Shown: piece by piece, positions 54,523 to 63,463 of the stretch | Layout of the letters: each line of letters starts with the position of its first letter | How positions within the stretch are numbered: position 1 is the stretch's first letter | Notes under the pieces: generated by a model | Databases searched by the model: none | What the model saw: only the letters and a program-made list of their open reading frames with translations | What the model was told of the DNA's origin: nothing | Origin: Pseudorhizobium banfieldiae | GTDB taxonomy: Bacteria; Pseudomonadota; Alphaproteobacteria; Rhizobiales; Rhizobiaceae | Reading direction: 5' to 3' | NCBI RefSeq assembly: GCF_000967425.1 | Contig: NZ_FO082820.1 | Span: 2,728,001-2,792,000 of the forward strand | Length of the DNA stretch: 64,000 nucleotides | Position numbers and translations under genes: made by a program

Positions 54523-55469
54523 CGGCTTGCCACCCGCATTCTGGGGTCGATGACGAGATAAAGGATGTCCACGAGGAAGTTAACGATGATGACGAGTGCC
54601 GCGAAGAACAGCACCACATCCTGCATGACGATGACGTCGCGCTGGGACAGTGACTGGAAGGCGAGACGGCCGAGGCCCGGAAGATTGAAGACATTCTCCA
54701 CCAGGACTGCACCCGCCACCAGAAAGGTGAACTGCAGGCCGAGGACGGTGACGATCGGCACGAGCGAAGCCGGGAGTGCGTGCCGCCAGACGGCCGCCCG
54801 CTCGCTCAACCCCTTGGCGCGGGCCGTCCTGATGTAATCCTCGGCAAGCACATCGAGGATCGCCGAACGGGTTACGCGCGTCAGCACTGCGGCCTGCGGC
54901 AGGGAGAGCGCAAGTGCCGGCAGCAGGAGCGCCCGGAGGGCGGTCGCGTAGCCGTCACTCCAACCCGGAAATCCGCCCGCCGGAAACCATCCCAGGCCAG
55001 TCGCAAAGAACATGATCAGCAGCAGCCCGAACCAGAATGAAGGAACTGCAATGCCGGCATAGGAGAAGAGGGAAACCGCTAGGTCCACGGATCGGTGGTG
55101 GCTCCGTGCTGCCTGCACCCCGAGCGGGATGGCGATGACCAGTGACATGAGGATGGTCATGGATGCCAACGGCAGCGTCACGGCAAGGCGTTCGCCAATC
55201 AGGCCGGCGACCGGCACCCCATAGGTGTACGAGACGCCGAGATCGCCTTGAAGCACACCACCAAGCCATTCGACATAGCGAAGCGGAAGCGGTCGATCCA
55301 GTCCCAACTCCCTCTGTAGTGCCGCCAGCGTGTCGGGGCTCGCCGAGGTGCCGAGCATGATCGAGGCCGGGTCCCCCGGGAGCAGGTCCATCACCGTGAA
55401 GATGAACACCGACACGACAACAAGCGTCAGGATCAGGCCGGCAAAGCGGCGAGCGACAAGGCCGGTCAT
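54519..55469 (-). CDS. Peptide ABC transporter permease (DppB type), set 2
   Basis: A 316-residue inner-membrane permease, about six helices. MDLLPGDPASIMLGTSASPD, EDYIRTARAKGLSERAAVWR (EAA loop) and VENVFNLPGLGRLAF are family signatures. It lies 159 bases after the set-2 binding-protein gene; that gap holds a 10-bp hairpin but no gene. Confidence 0.93.
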   Translation of the reverse strand: MTGLVARRFAGLILTLVVVSVFIFTVMDLLPGDPASIMLGTSASPDTLAALQRELGLDRPLPLRYVEWLGGVLQGDLGVSYTYGVPVAGLIGERLAVTLPLASMTILMSLVIAIPLGVQAARSHHRSVDLAVSLFSYAGIAVPSFWFGLLLIMFFATGLGWFPAGGFPGWSDGYATALRALLLPALALSLPQAAVLTRVTRSAILDVLAEDYIRTARAKGLSERAAVWRHALPASLVPIVTVLGLQFTFLVAGAVLVENVFNLPGLGRLAFQSLSQRDVIVMQDVVLFFAALVIIVNFLVDILYLVIDPRMRVASR

Positions 55470-55511
55470 GATCGCTGGGCGGCCCGCCGTCTGGTCCCGC
55501 GATTGCTCCCA

Positions 55512-55537
55512 ATGCTGAGGGTTCTGTCCCCCAGCAT
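55512..55537 (-). terminator. Hairpin between set-2 binding protein and permease genes
   Basis: ATGCTGAGGG and CCCCCAGCAT pair at 9 of 10 positions around a 6-base loop. No T-run follows on the minus strand, so it may attenuate or protect mRNA rather than terminate. Confidence 0.35.
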
Positions 55538-55628
55538 CACCAAAACGCGGTCGAGGGATTGAAGTCCAGCCACATGCCCAACCTGAAGCACCACGGAGCG
55601 GCTGTCAGTCATTCCGGAACCTCGGCAC

Positions 55629-57146
55629 TCACTCCTCCCAGTAGACCTCCGCCAGCACATTCGAAGGAATGGGCTCGTTCTCCCACAGGCCCTTCAGCTT
55701 GCGGTCCCAGACGCCCAGCTTCGGCATCACGAAGAGGTAGAGCGCCGGAACGTCCTCAGCCAGGATTTTCTGAGCCTCTCCGTAGAGGGCTGCCTGTTCG
55801 CTAGCGTCACTGGTCTGCTGTACCTTGTCCAGCACCTCGTTGAAGGCAGGCTTCTTGTAGTTGAAGTAGTATGGGTCACGGGCATAGATGTCGATGTCCA
55901 TCGGCTCGGCATGGGCGACGATCGTCATCTCGTAGTCCGCCGCCTTCAGCACGTCTGACACCCATTTGGCGGGAAACTCGGTGGTTTCGATGTTCATCGT
56001 CACGCCGATCTCGGCAAACATGGCCTGCATGATCTGCGAAGTCCGCTGCGCATAAGCCATCTGCGGCGCCTTGATCGTAAAGCTCAGGCCGCTTGCGAAC
56101 CCTGCCTCCGCCAGCAAGGCTTTCGCCTTCTCTGGATCATAAGGATAGGCGCCAGTCAGGTCGACATAGCCCGGATCATTGGGGGTATAGTGGCTTCCAA
56201 TCGGCGTGCCGAAGCCGGACCAGGCACCCTCCACCACCATATTACGATCGATCGCCATCATCAGGGCCTGGCGCACGCGCTTGTCGTCGAAGGGTTTGCG
56301 GGCATTGTTCATGCCGGCGACGACCTTCAGTTCCGTATTGCCGATGACCGTGGTCAGCCGTTCGTCGCCATCGAAGCTCTGCATCAGTTCAGGTGCCGCG
56401 AATTCCGGAAATGCGTCCACATCCCCTGCCTTCAGCGCTGCTGCCTGCGCCTGGGGGTCCGACATGAAGCGGAAGGCAGCCGTTTCCAGCCGGGCTGCGG
56501 CTTCGGGGTTCCAATAGTCCGGATTGCGCGCCAGCTCTACCTTGTCCCCCTTAGCCCAGCTGACGAACTTGAACGGACCAGTGCCAATCGGCGTCGTCTT
56601 GTTGTTCTCGGCTGAACGGGTGCCAACCATGCTGGAGGACGGCCATGCCAGCCAGTAGAGAAGACTGCCGGTCGGCTTGGAAAGCCTTAGCACAAGCGTC
56701 TGCGCATCAGGCGTTTCGACGGATTCGACCGTCGCAAAATAGCGTTTCTGCGGATTGACGGAATCCTCCCCGCGAGCCCGCTCGATCGTAAACTTGGCGA
56801 CGGATGAATCGAAGGCTTCGCCGTCATGGAAGGTGACGCCCGTCCGCAGCTTGAATGTATATGTCAGCCCGTCTTCGGAAATCTCCCAGCTTTCGGCCAG
56901 CTGGGGCTGGACCTGCCCGTCCCGGTCGATGGTCGTCAGCCCCTCGAAAATGTTCTGCCAGGTGACCTGTCCGATCGCGACAGGTGCGGCAATGGTCGGA
57001 TCAAGACCCGTCGGCTCGACCGACATGCCGATCGTGACCGAGGTCTTCGGAGCCGCAAGCGCATTACGGGGTGCACCCGCGCCAAATGCTGCAGTTACGA
57101 TGCAGGCGCTGATCGTCGCGGCGGCGATCTTGGAACGAGTACGCAT
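55629..57146 (-). CDS. Peptide ABC transporter substrate-binding protein, set 2
   Basis: Periplasmic SBP_bac_5 protein of 505 residues with a signal peptide of about 31 residues ending NALAAPK. TIGMSVEPTGLDPTIAAPVA, TFKLRTGVTFHDGEAFDSSV and GTGPFKFVSWAKGD are typical family segments. First of three transport genes (with the two permeases downstream) and 120 bases after a LysR gene, which may control it. Confidence 0.93.
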   Translation of the reverse strand: MRTRSKIAAATISACIVTAAFGAGAPRNALAAPKTSVTIGMSVEPTGLDPTIAAPVAIGQVTWQNIFEGLTTIDRDGQVQPQLAESWEISEDGLTYTFKLRTGVTFHDGEAFDSSVAKFTIERARGEDSVNPQKRYFATVESVETPDAQTLVLRLSKPTGSLLYWLAWPSSSMVGTRSAENNKTTPIGTGPFKFVSWAKGDKVELARNPDYWNPEAAARLETAAFRFMSDPQAQAAALKAGDVDAFPEFAAPELMQSFDGDERLTTVIGNTELKVVAGMNNARKPFDDKRVRQALMMAIDRNMVVEGAWSGFGTPIGSHYTPNDPGYVDLTGAYPYDPEKAKALLAEAGFASGLSFTIKAPQMAYAQRTSQIMQAMFAEIGVTMNIETTEFPAKWVSDVLKAADYEMTIVAHAEPMDIDIYARDPYYFNYKKPAFNEVLDKVQQTSDASEQAALYGEAQKILAEDVPALYLFVMPKLGVWDRKLKGLWENEPIPSNVLAEVYWEE

Positions 57147-57266
57147 GGGTCAAGCCTCCAACTGGAAAGAACCAGAAGGCATATGGCATGTCACCTGCGA
57201 GCACACAATAGTAATAAAGAAGCACATGCGTTGCCGAAACGGCTACACAGGGAGGTATGCGAGATG

Positions 57267-58175
57267 CTAGATGTGGGCTGGACGCGCTTGAGCCATGTAT
57301 TCCTCAATGAACTGAACCAGCGCGTTGGCCGCGTGAGACAGCTGCCGGTCGGAGGAGACACAAAGATCGATGGATGTGTGGACGGCCTTCCCGTCCGCGA
57401 CCGGCACCGCAGCCAACAGGCCACCTTCTATCTCTCGCTGGACGGAGAGCGCCGGGAGCAAGGTTACCGCAGCGCCGCGCAGGACCAGTTCCTTCAGCAT
57501 CTCGACCGAACTGCTGACAAAGACTGGATCGACATCGATCCTCTCACGGGCAAAAATATCCTCGATCGCCTGGCGAGCGGCAAAGCCGCGCTCGGGAAGG
57601 GCGAGCGGCATGCGCGCCAGTTGCTCCAGAGGGATGTTGCTCGCCTTTGCTGAAGGGTGATTGGCACTGACAATGACGTCATAGACGATCTCGGAACGCA
57701 GCCGGAGCTTCACCCCTGAGGTCGAAGGGGCGAACAAGGAGACCGCAAGGTCGGCATCGCCGGAACCAAGCGCCTCGATCGCCTGCCGGGCGCTGGTAAT
57801 TGCAACTTCGAACCTCAGCTTCGGATGACGAAGACTGAATTGCGCCAACACCGGCGCGATGACGTTGGCGACCGTGGCCCCATTGGCATAGATGACGACC
57901 TTACCACCCTCCAGGCCCTGCAGGTCGTTGATCAGCTGATGGACATGCTCCAGTTCGCGCAATGTCCTTCCTGCACGATCCGCCAGCAGCCGGCCGGCCG
58001 CCGTCAGCCGGATACCGCGATTGGTCCTTTCGACGAGTTGGGCGCCGAAATGCTCTTCCAGATTTTCGATCTGGCGGCTCACCGCGGTCGCGGCAACATT
58101 AAGGTTCTCTGCAGCCGCTCGCATCGAGTTGGTACGGACGACTTCGTCGAAATACATGAGGGCGCGAAGGTTCAT
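57267..58175 (-). CDS. LysR-family transcriptional regulator
   Basis: A 302-residue regulator. N-terminal helix-turn-helix NSMRAAAENLNVAATAVSRQ (about residues 16-35) followed by IENLEEHFGAQLVERTNRGI; the C-terminal two-lobed effector domain begins near GGKVVIYANGATVANV. It lies between the ATPase pair and the set-2 binding protein on the same strand, so it may be read from the set-1 operon and control set 2. Confidence 0.93.
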   Translation of the reverse strand: MNLRALMYFDEVVRTNSMRAAAENLNVAATAVSRQIENLEEHFGAQLVERTNRGIRLTAAGRLLADRAGRTLRELEHVHQLINDLQGLEGGKVVIYANGATVANVIAPVLAQFSLRHPKLRFEVAITSARQAIEALGSGDADLAVSLFAPSTSGVKLRLRSEIVYDVIVSANHPSAKASNIPLEQLARMPLALPERGFAARQAIEDIFARERIDVDPVFVSSSVEMLKELVLRGAAVTLLPALSVQREIEGGLLAAVPVADGKAVHTSIDLCVSSDRQLSHAANALVQFIEEYMAQARPAHI

Positions 58176-58190
58176 TCCCTTGGCCTCCCG

Positions 58191-58940
58191 TCAGTCACGA
58201 CGAAAGCCCTCGCTCGCCGTCAACAGCCGACGTGTGTAGTCCTGTGAGAACTCGCGCCTCTCGAGCGCCTCCACGGGCACCGTCTCCACGACTTCACCGC
58301 CCTTCATTACCGCCACCCGTTCGCACATGTGGCTGATGACGCCGAGATCGTGACTGACCATGATGAAGGTGAGGTGCCGGTCGCGGCGGGCCTGTTCGAG
58401 CAGGTTCAGGATCTCCGCCTGGATCGACGCGTCAAGCGCAGAGGTGGGCTCATCAAGAAGCAGTATCTTCGGCTCGACGATCAACGCCCGGGCAATTGCG
58501 ACGCGCTGCCGCTGCCCGCCTGAAAGCTGGTGCGAATACCGAAAGCGGAAACCGGATCCGAGCCCCACCTCATCCAGGGCCCTTGCAATACGCCGGTCGA
58601 CCTCGTCGAAACCGTGGATCACCAGCGGCTCCAGCAACAGCCTGTCCACCGTCTGACGCGGATGCAGTGAGCCGTAGGGATCCTGGAACACCATCTGGAC
58701 GGTGCGGTAAAAATCCGCGTCGCGTTTCCGGCCGTCATAGCTGCGGCCATCCACCGTCAGGCTTCCCTCCTGGAAGCGGGTCAGCCCGGTGACCGCCCGC
58801 AGCAGGGTGGATTTCCCGGACCCCGACTCCCCGACGATGCCAAAGGACTCGCCGTGACTGACGTCGACGCTCACCCGGTCGAGAGCCGCGAACCCGTCAT
58901 AGACGACTGTCATGTCGCGTACCGAAAGGGCCGTCGTCAT
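58191..58940 (-). CDS. Peptide ABC transporter ATP-binding protein (OppF type)
   Basis: A 249-residue ATPase. Walker A GESGSGKST, signature LSGGQRQR, Walker B ILLLDEPTSALD, switch His in MVSHDLGVI. Start at 58940 overlaps the preceding ATPase stop (ATGA); a GTG at 58949 is an alternative. It is shorter than usual OppF because the oligopeptide C-terminal extension is minimal. Confidence 0.92.
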   Translation of the reverse strand: MTTALSVRDMTVVYDGFAALDRVSVDVSHGESFGIVGESGSGKSTLLRAVTGLTRFQEGSLTVDGRSYDGRKRDADFYRTVQMVFQDPYGSLHPRQTVDRLLLEPLVIHGFDEVDRRIARALDEVGLGSGFRFRYSHQLSGGQRQRVAIARALIVEPKILLLDEPTSALDASIQAEILNLLEQARRDRHLTFIMVSHDLGVISHMCERVAVMKGGEVVETVPVEALERREFSQDYTRRLLTASEGFRRD

Positions 58941-59770
58941 AGTGCCCACTCCGGCTTTCGCTCCAGTACGGGAAGCGGATGGCGATGTTCGCCGATCTGT
59001 GGCAGGCAGTTCAGCAGACCCTGCGTATAGGGATGTTTCGCCGCGTGCAGATTGGCCGAAGAAAGCTCCTCGACGACCCGCCCTGCATACATGACGAGAA
59101 CCCTGTCGCAGAAGGTCGAGACCAGGCGCAGGTCATGGCTGATGAAGATCAGCCCCATGCCGCGTTCGGCTACGAGCTTGTCCAAAATCCCGAGTACCTC
59201 GATCTGCACGGTGACGTCGAGCGCAGACGTGGGTTCATCGGCGATCAGCAGTTCCGGGCCACAGATCAGCATCATGGCGATCATCGCCCGCTGGCCCATC
59301 CCGCCCGAGACCTCGTGCGGATAGAGGGTAAAGACCCGCTCCGGATCATTGATCTGTACTGCCTCCAGCATGGCGAGCACCCTCGCCTTCGCTTCCGACC
59401 GGCCGACATCCTCGTGCGTCTGCAGGGTTTCGACGATCTGACGTCCGATCGTCATCACCGGGTTCAGCGAGTATTTCGGATCCTGCAGAACCATGGCCAT
59501 TCGCCTACCGCGCAGTCGACGCCGCTCCTTGAGCGACAACCGCAGCAGATCCTCGTTCGCGAAGGTCAATCGATCCGCGCTGATCACCGCTTGCGGCGCC
59601 GTCAGCCCCATGATGGCGCGGCCGGTCTGGGACTTTCCAGAGCCCGATTCCCCGACAATCCCCAAGCGCTCACGGCCGAGTTCGAAGGAGACCCCGCGAA
59701 CGGCCTTGACCAGTCCGGCGCGCGTGGGAAAGCTGACCTGCAGGTTCTTCACGCTCAGGAGCGGCGTCAT
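58937..59770 (-). CDS. Peptide ABC transporter ATP-binding protein (OppD type)
   Basis: A 277-residue ATPase. Walker A GESGSGKSQ, signature VSGGMGQR, Walker B LLIADEPTSALD, switch His in FISHDLRLV; C-terminal HPYTQGLLNCLPQIGE is the peptide-transport extension. Overlaps the DppC-type permease stop region by ATGA and the next ATPase likewise. Confidence 0.93.
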   Translation of the reverse strand: MTPLLSVKNLQVSFPTRAGLVKAVRGVSFELGRERLGIVGESGSGKSQTGRAIMGLTAPQAVISADRLTFANEDLLRLSLKERRRLRGRRMAMVLQDPKYSLNPVMTIGRQIVETLQTHEDVGRSEAKARVLAMLEAVQINDPERVFTLYPHEVSGGMGQRAMIAMMLICGPELLIADEPTSALDVTVQIEVLGILDKLVAERGMGLIFISHDLRLVSTFCDRVLVMYAGRVVEELSSANLHAAKHPYTQGLLNCLPQIGEHRHPLPVLERKPEWAL

Positions 59771-60699
59771 TGCCCCGCCTCCTTCGGATCAAGCGCATCA
59801 CGCAGTCCGTCGCCGAGCAGATTGAAGCCGAGGCTGACGATCAGGATGGCAAATCCGGGCATGGCGGCCACCCACCACTGGTCGAGAATGAACCGGCGGC
59901 CGGAGGCGATCATCGCCCCCCATTCCGGCAGCGGCGGCTGGGCACCGAGCCCCAGAAAACCGAGACCGGCGGCCGTCAGAATGATGCCCGCCATGTCGAG
60001 CGTCACCCTGACGATCAGCGACGAGAGGCAGAGGGGCATGACATGACGCAGCACGATCCGCGACGGAGAAGCACCCATCAGCCGCACGGCGGAGATGAAC
60101 TCGGAGTTGCGGAAGGTCATCGTCTCCGCCCGGGCGATGCGTGCATAGGGTGGCCAGGAGGTGACGGCGATCGCCAGGATCGCATTCTCGATGCCGGGTC
60201 CGAGCGCCGCAACCAGCGCAAGCGCCAGCACCAGCTTCGGAAAGGCGAGGAAGATGTCGGTGATCCGCATCAGTACGGCGTCCACCCATCCACCGGCATA
60301 GCCGGAGACCGTACCGACGATCAGTCCGACAGGTGCCGCGATGACCGCGACCAGCACCACGACCAGCAGCGTCAGGCGCGAACCGTGGATCAGGCGCGAG
60401 AGGATGTCACGACCCTGGTCGTCCGTGCCGAGGATATAGCCGTCGGCGCCCGGCGGCAGCAGCCGTGCGTTTCGCAGATCGCCCTGCAACGGATTGTGCG
60501 GAGCAAGGACATCCGCGAACGCCGCCACGAACAGCAGCGCGAGCAGGATCAGCAGACCGAGAAGGGCGAGGCGGTTTTCCGAAAAGCGCCGCCAGATGAC
60601 ATAGGCGCGACCGAGCCGCGCCTGCCGGCGCGACGACGGCCTGTCCGACAGCAGCCACTCGCGGCTGTAGGGTCTGGGAGGTGTCTCGGCAATGCTCAT
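59767..60699 (-). CDS. Peptide ABC transporter permease (DppC type), set 1
   Basis: A 310-residue permease, about six helices after a cytoplasmic N-terminus of about 45 residues. YILGTDDQGRDILSRLIHGS, NSEFISAVRLMGASPSRIVL (EAA loop) and LTAAGLGFLGLGAQPPLPEW are family segments. The start at 60699 overlaps the DppB-type stop by ATGA. Confidence 0.94.
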   Translation of the reverse strand: MSIAETPPRPYSREWLLSDRPSSRRQARLGRAYVIWRRFSENRLALLGLLILLALLFVAAFADVLAPHNPLQGDLRNARLLPPGADGYILGTDDQGRDILSRLIHGSRLTLLVVVLVAVIAAPVGLIVGTVSGYAGGWVDAVLMRITDIFLAFPKLVLALALVAALGPGIENAILAIAVTSWPPYARIARAETMTFRNSEFISAVRLMGASPSRIVLRHVMPLCLSSLIVRVTLDMAGIILTAAGLGFLGLGAQPPLPEWGAMIASGRRFILDQWWVAAMPGFAILIVSLGFNLLGDGLRDALDPKEAGQ

Positions 60700-61763
60700 C
60701 GGCTGCGCGTCCTTGGGTCGAGCGTCCGGTAGAGAAGGTCGGACAGAAGGTTGATGCCGACGAAGACGGAGCCGATGACCACGGTCCCGCCGAGCACGGC
60801 GTTCATGTCCGCATTCTGCAGTGAGTTGGTGATGTAGAGTCCGAGCCCCGGCCAGGCAAAAATCGTTTCCGTCAGCACAGAGCCTTCGAGAAGACCCGCA
60901 TAGGACAGCGCGATCACGGTGACGAGGGGGACCGCCGCGTTGCGCAGGGCGTGGAACCAGATGATCCTGGCCTCCGATAGGCCTTTCGCCCGCGCGGCGA
61001 CGATATACTCCTGCGAAAGCTCGTTCAGCATGAATGACCGGGTCATGCGGCTGATATAGGCGAGCGAGAAATAGCCGAGCAGCGAGCCGGGAAGGATGAT
61101 GTGCCGGAAGAGATCCCAAAGCACGTCCCACTGTCGCTGCATGGCCGCATCGAGGATGAAGAACCCGGTGACTGGGGTAAAGCTGTATTCGTAGACGATG
61201 TCGACGCGGCCCGGATAGGCGACCCAGTTGAGCCTCGCATAGAAGAGAAGCAGCGCGAGCAGGCCAAGCCAGAAGATCGGCACCGAGTATCCGACGAGAC
61301 CAATCACCCGGACGATCTGGTCGATGATGGAGCCCCGCTTGACGGCTGCGAGCACGCCAAGCGGCACGCCCAGGACCGCACCGATGATCGTGCCGACGGT
61401 CGCAAGCTCGATCGTCGCGGGGAAGACCCGCTTGATGTCGGTGAGCACGGGGTGGGTGGTCAGGACCGAGGTTCCGAAATCGCCCGACAGCGCCTGCTTC
61501 AGGTAGATCCAGAACTGCTGGTAGAGCGGAAGGTGAAGGCCGAGCTCCAGCCTTACCCGTTCGACCACATGCGCCGGCGCACGATCACCGACGATCGCGA
61601 GCGCCGGATCGATCGGCACGACGCGGCCGATGAAGAAGGTGACGGCAAGCAGGCCGAGGAATGTGGTGGCGACCGTCAGCAGGAAGCCGAGGATGGCCAG
61701 CCCGCGACGCCTGGCGCGGCTCTCGCCGCGCCGAAGCGTCGCATTGGTGTCAGAAATAGCCAA
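60696..61763 (-). CDS. Peptide ABC transporter permease (DppB type), set 1
   Basis: A 355-residue permease, slightly long because of a basic N-terminus (RRGESRARRRGLA) before helix 1. EYIVAARAKGLSEARIIWFH is the EAA loop and TETIFAWPGLGLYITNSLQN the late signature. Twelve bases after the binding-protein gene. Confidence 0.94.
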   Translation of the reverse strand: MAISDTNATLRRGESRARRRGLAILGFLLTVATTFLGLLAVTFFIGRVVPIDPALAIVGDRAPAHVVERVRLELGLHLPLYQQFWIYLKQALSGDFGTSVLTTHPVLTDIKRVFPATIELATVGTIIGAVLGVPLGVLAAVKRGSIIDQIVRVIGLVGYSVPIFWLGLLALLLFYARLNWVAYPGRVDIVYEYSFTPVTGFFILDAAMQRQWDVLWDLFRHIILPGSLLGYFSLAYISRMTRSFMLNELSQEYIVAARAKGLSEARIIWFHALRNAAVPLVTVIALSYAGLLEGSVLTETIFAWPGLGLYITNSLQNADMNAVLGGTVVIGSVFVGINLLSDLLYRTLDPRTRSR

Positions 61764-61775
61764 GGTTCGACCCGA

Positions 61776-63416
61776 CTATTCCTTGGAGACGCTATGGAGG
61801 AAGTTGGTATCGAAGCTCGGACCGAGCTTGTAGTTCTTCAGCTTGTCCGAATAGCCGGCTACTTCCGTCTGCTGGAAGATAATCACGAAGGGACCCCGCT
61901 CCAGGACTTCCTTCTGAAGCTCCTCGTAAATGGCCGCGCGCTTGTCGCTGTCCTTCTCGAGAAGGGCGGCCTGGGTCTTCTCAGTCAGATCCTGCGGATC
62001 CCAGGCATTGCGCCAGGCCAGCGTCTTGTTGGTGCCCTCATCCGAATTGTCCGCATTGTAGGTGAAGGTCTCGGCATTGGAGTTCGGATCGAAGTAGTCC
62101 GAACCCCACTGACCGATATAGATGTCGTGCTGGCGCGCGCGGTACTTGGTCAGCGTCTGCTTGCCGTCGCCGGGGATGATCTCCAGCTTGATGCCAGCCT
62201 GGGCCAGCGTCTGCTGCACGTTTTCGGCAATGCCGGTCACCGGCTGCGTATTGCGCACGTCCATGGTCACCGAAAAGCCGTCGGCAAGTCCTGCCTTGGC
62301 AAGCAGTTCCTTGGCCTTCTCGACGTTCAGGCTGTACGGCGTGTCGTTCGACGCTCCGAGCTGGCCGGCGGGAAGGAATGTCTGGTGGATCGTGCCGATC
62401 CCCTTGATCAGGGTCTCACCGATCGCGTCATAGTCGACGAGATACTTGAAAGCCTCCACCACCTCGGGCTTCGCCAGGTTCTCGTTCTTCTGGTTCAGGC
62501 TGAAATAGTAGATCGTGCCCTTCGGCGCAGATGTGGTGTCGAGACCTTCCTTGTCCGAGATCGCCTGGATGTCGCCGGGCTCGAGGTTCCGGGCCACATC
62601 AATATCGCCGTTCTCGAGCGCAAGGCGCTGGCCTGCACTCTCCTTCATGTGGCGGTAGATGACCCGTGCCAGAGGGGCCTTTTCGCCGAAATAGCTGTCG
62701 TTCCGCTCCAGCACGACGACCTCGTTCGCACGCCATTCGCGCAGCTTGAACGGGCCCGAACCGGCATAGCCGGTCTTCAGGAAGGCATTGCCGAAATCGC
62801 TGTCGTACTTGTAGTCCTCGCTCGGAGTGACTGGCTGAGCGTTCTCCATGACCAGCTTCTTGTCGACGACCGACGCCACAGTCGAGGTCAGCACGTTAAG
62901 GACGAAGCTCGGTGCATAGGGCTTGTCGACGGTGAGTACGAACGTGCTTTCGTCGGCGGCCTTCGCCTTCTCTGTGACGTTGTCGCCGGTGAGCCCGAAC
63001 TGGGTCAGCAGGAAGGCGGGGGACTTGTCGAGCTTGACGGCACGCTCGAACGAGAAGGCAACATCGTCCGCGGTGATCGGGTTGCCCGAAGCGAAGGTGA
63101 GGCCAGGCTTCAGCTTGAACGTGTAGGTCAGTCCATCATCGGAGACGGTCCAGCTGTCGGCAAGCTCTCCCACGACCTTCGACGTGTCGTTGAGGTCAAG
63201 CCCGACGAGCTTGTTGTAGGTGTTGGCGGTCACTTCGGCCGTCGAGATCTCGAAGGCTTCCGCGGGATCGAGCGTGATGATGTCGTCGAAGGCCCAGCCC
63301 TGCACCAACGTGTCGGCCGGCGTTGCCGCAAATGCCTGCGGCGCACCGGCCAGAAGCAGCGCCACTGCGGCACTCGTTGCCATCAGGCGCACGCGTTTGT
63401 TCAGCAAGTCGATCAT
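61776..63416 (-). CDS. Peptide ABC transporter substrate-binding protein, set 1
   Basis: Periplasmic SBP_bac_5 protein of 546 residues. Signal peptide of about 30 residues ends APQAFAATP. Segments TFKLKPGLTFASGNPITADD, GSGPFKLREWRANE-like and YEELQKEVLERGPFVIIFQQ are typical. AGGGGAACAAGAAC precedes the start at 63416. Directly downstream of a dipeptidase gene, so dipeptides are a likely cargo. Confidence 0.93.
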   Translation of the reverse strand: MIDLLNKRVRLMATSAAVALLLAGAPQAFAATPADTLVQGWAFDDIITLDPAEAFEISTAEVTANTYNKLVGLDLNDTSKVVGELADSWTVSDDGLTYTFKLKPGLTFASGNPITADDVAFSFERAVKLDKSPAFLLTQFGLTGDNVTEKAKAADESTFVLTVDKPYAPSFVLNVLTSTVASVVDKKLVMENAQPVTPSEDYKYDSDFGNAFLKTGYAGSGPFKLREWRANEVVVLERNDSYFGEKAPLARVIYRHMKESAGQRLALENGDIDVARNLEPGDIQAISDKEGLDTTSAPKGTIYYFSLNQKNENLAKPEVVEAFKYLVDYDAIGETLIKGIGTIHQTFLPAGQLGASNDTPYSLNVEKAKELLAKAGLADGFSVTMDVRNTQPVTGIAENVQQTLAQAGIKLEIIPGDGKQTLTKYRARQHDIYIGQWGSDYFDPNSNAETFTYNADNSDEGTNKTLAWRNAWDPQDLTEKTQAALLEKDSDKRAAIYEELQKEVLERGPFVIIFQQTEVAGYSDKLKNYKLGPSFDTNFLHSVSKE

Positions 63417-63463
63417 TGTTCTTGTTCCCCTGTTGATCAGTTGCTTTTCCGGCAGTCGGCCCG

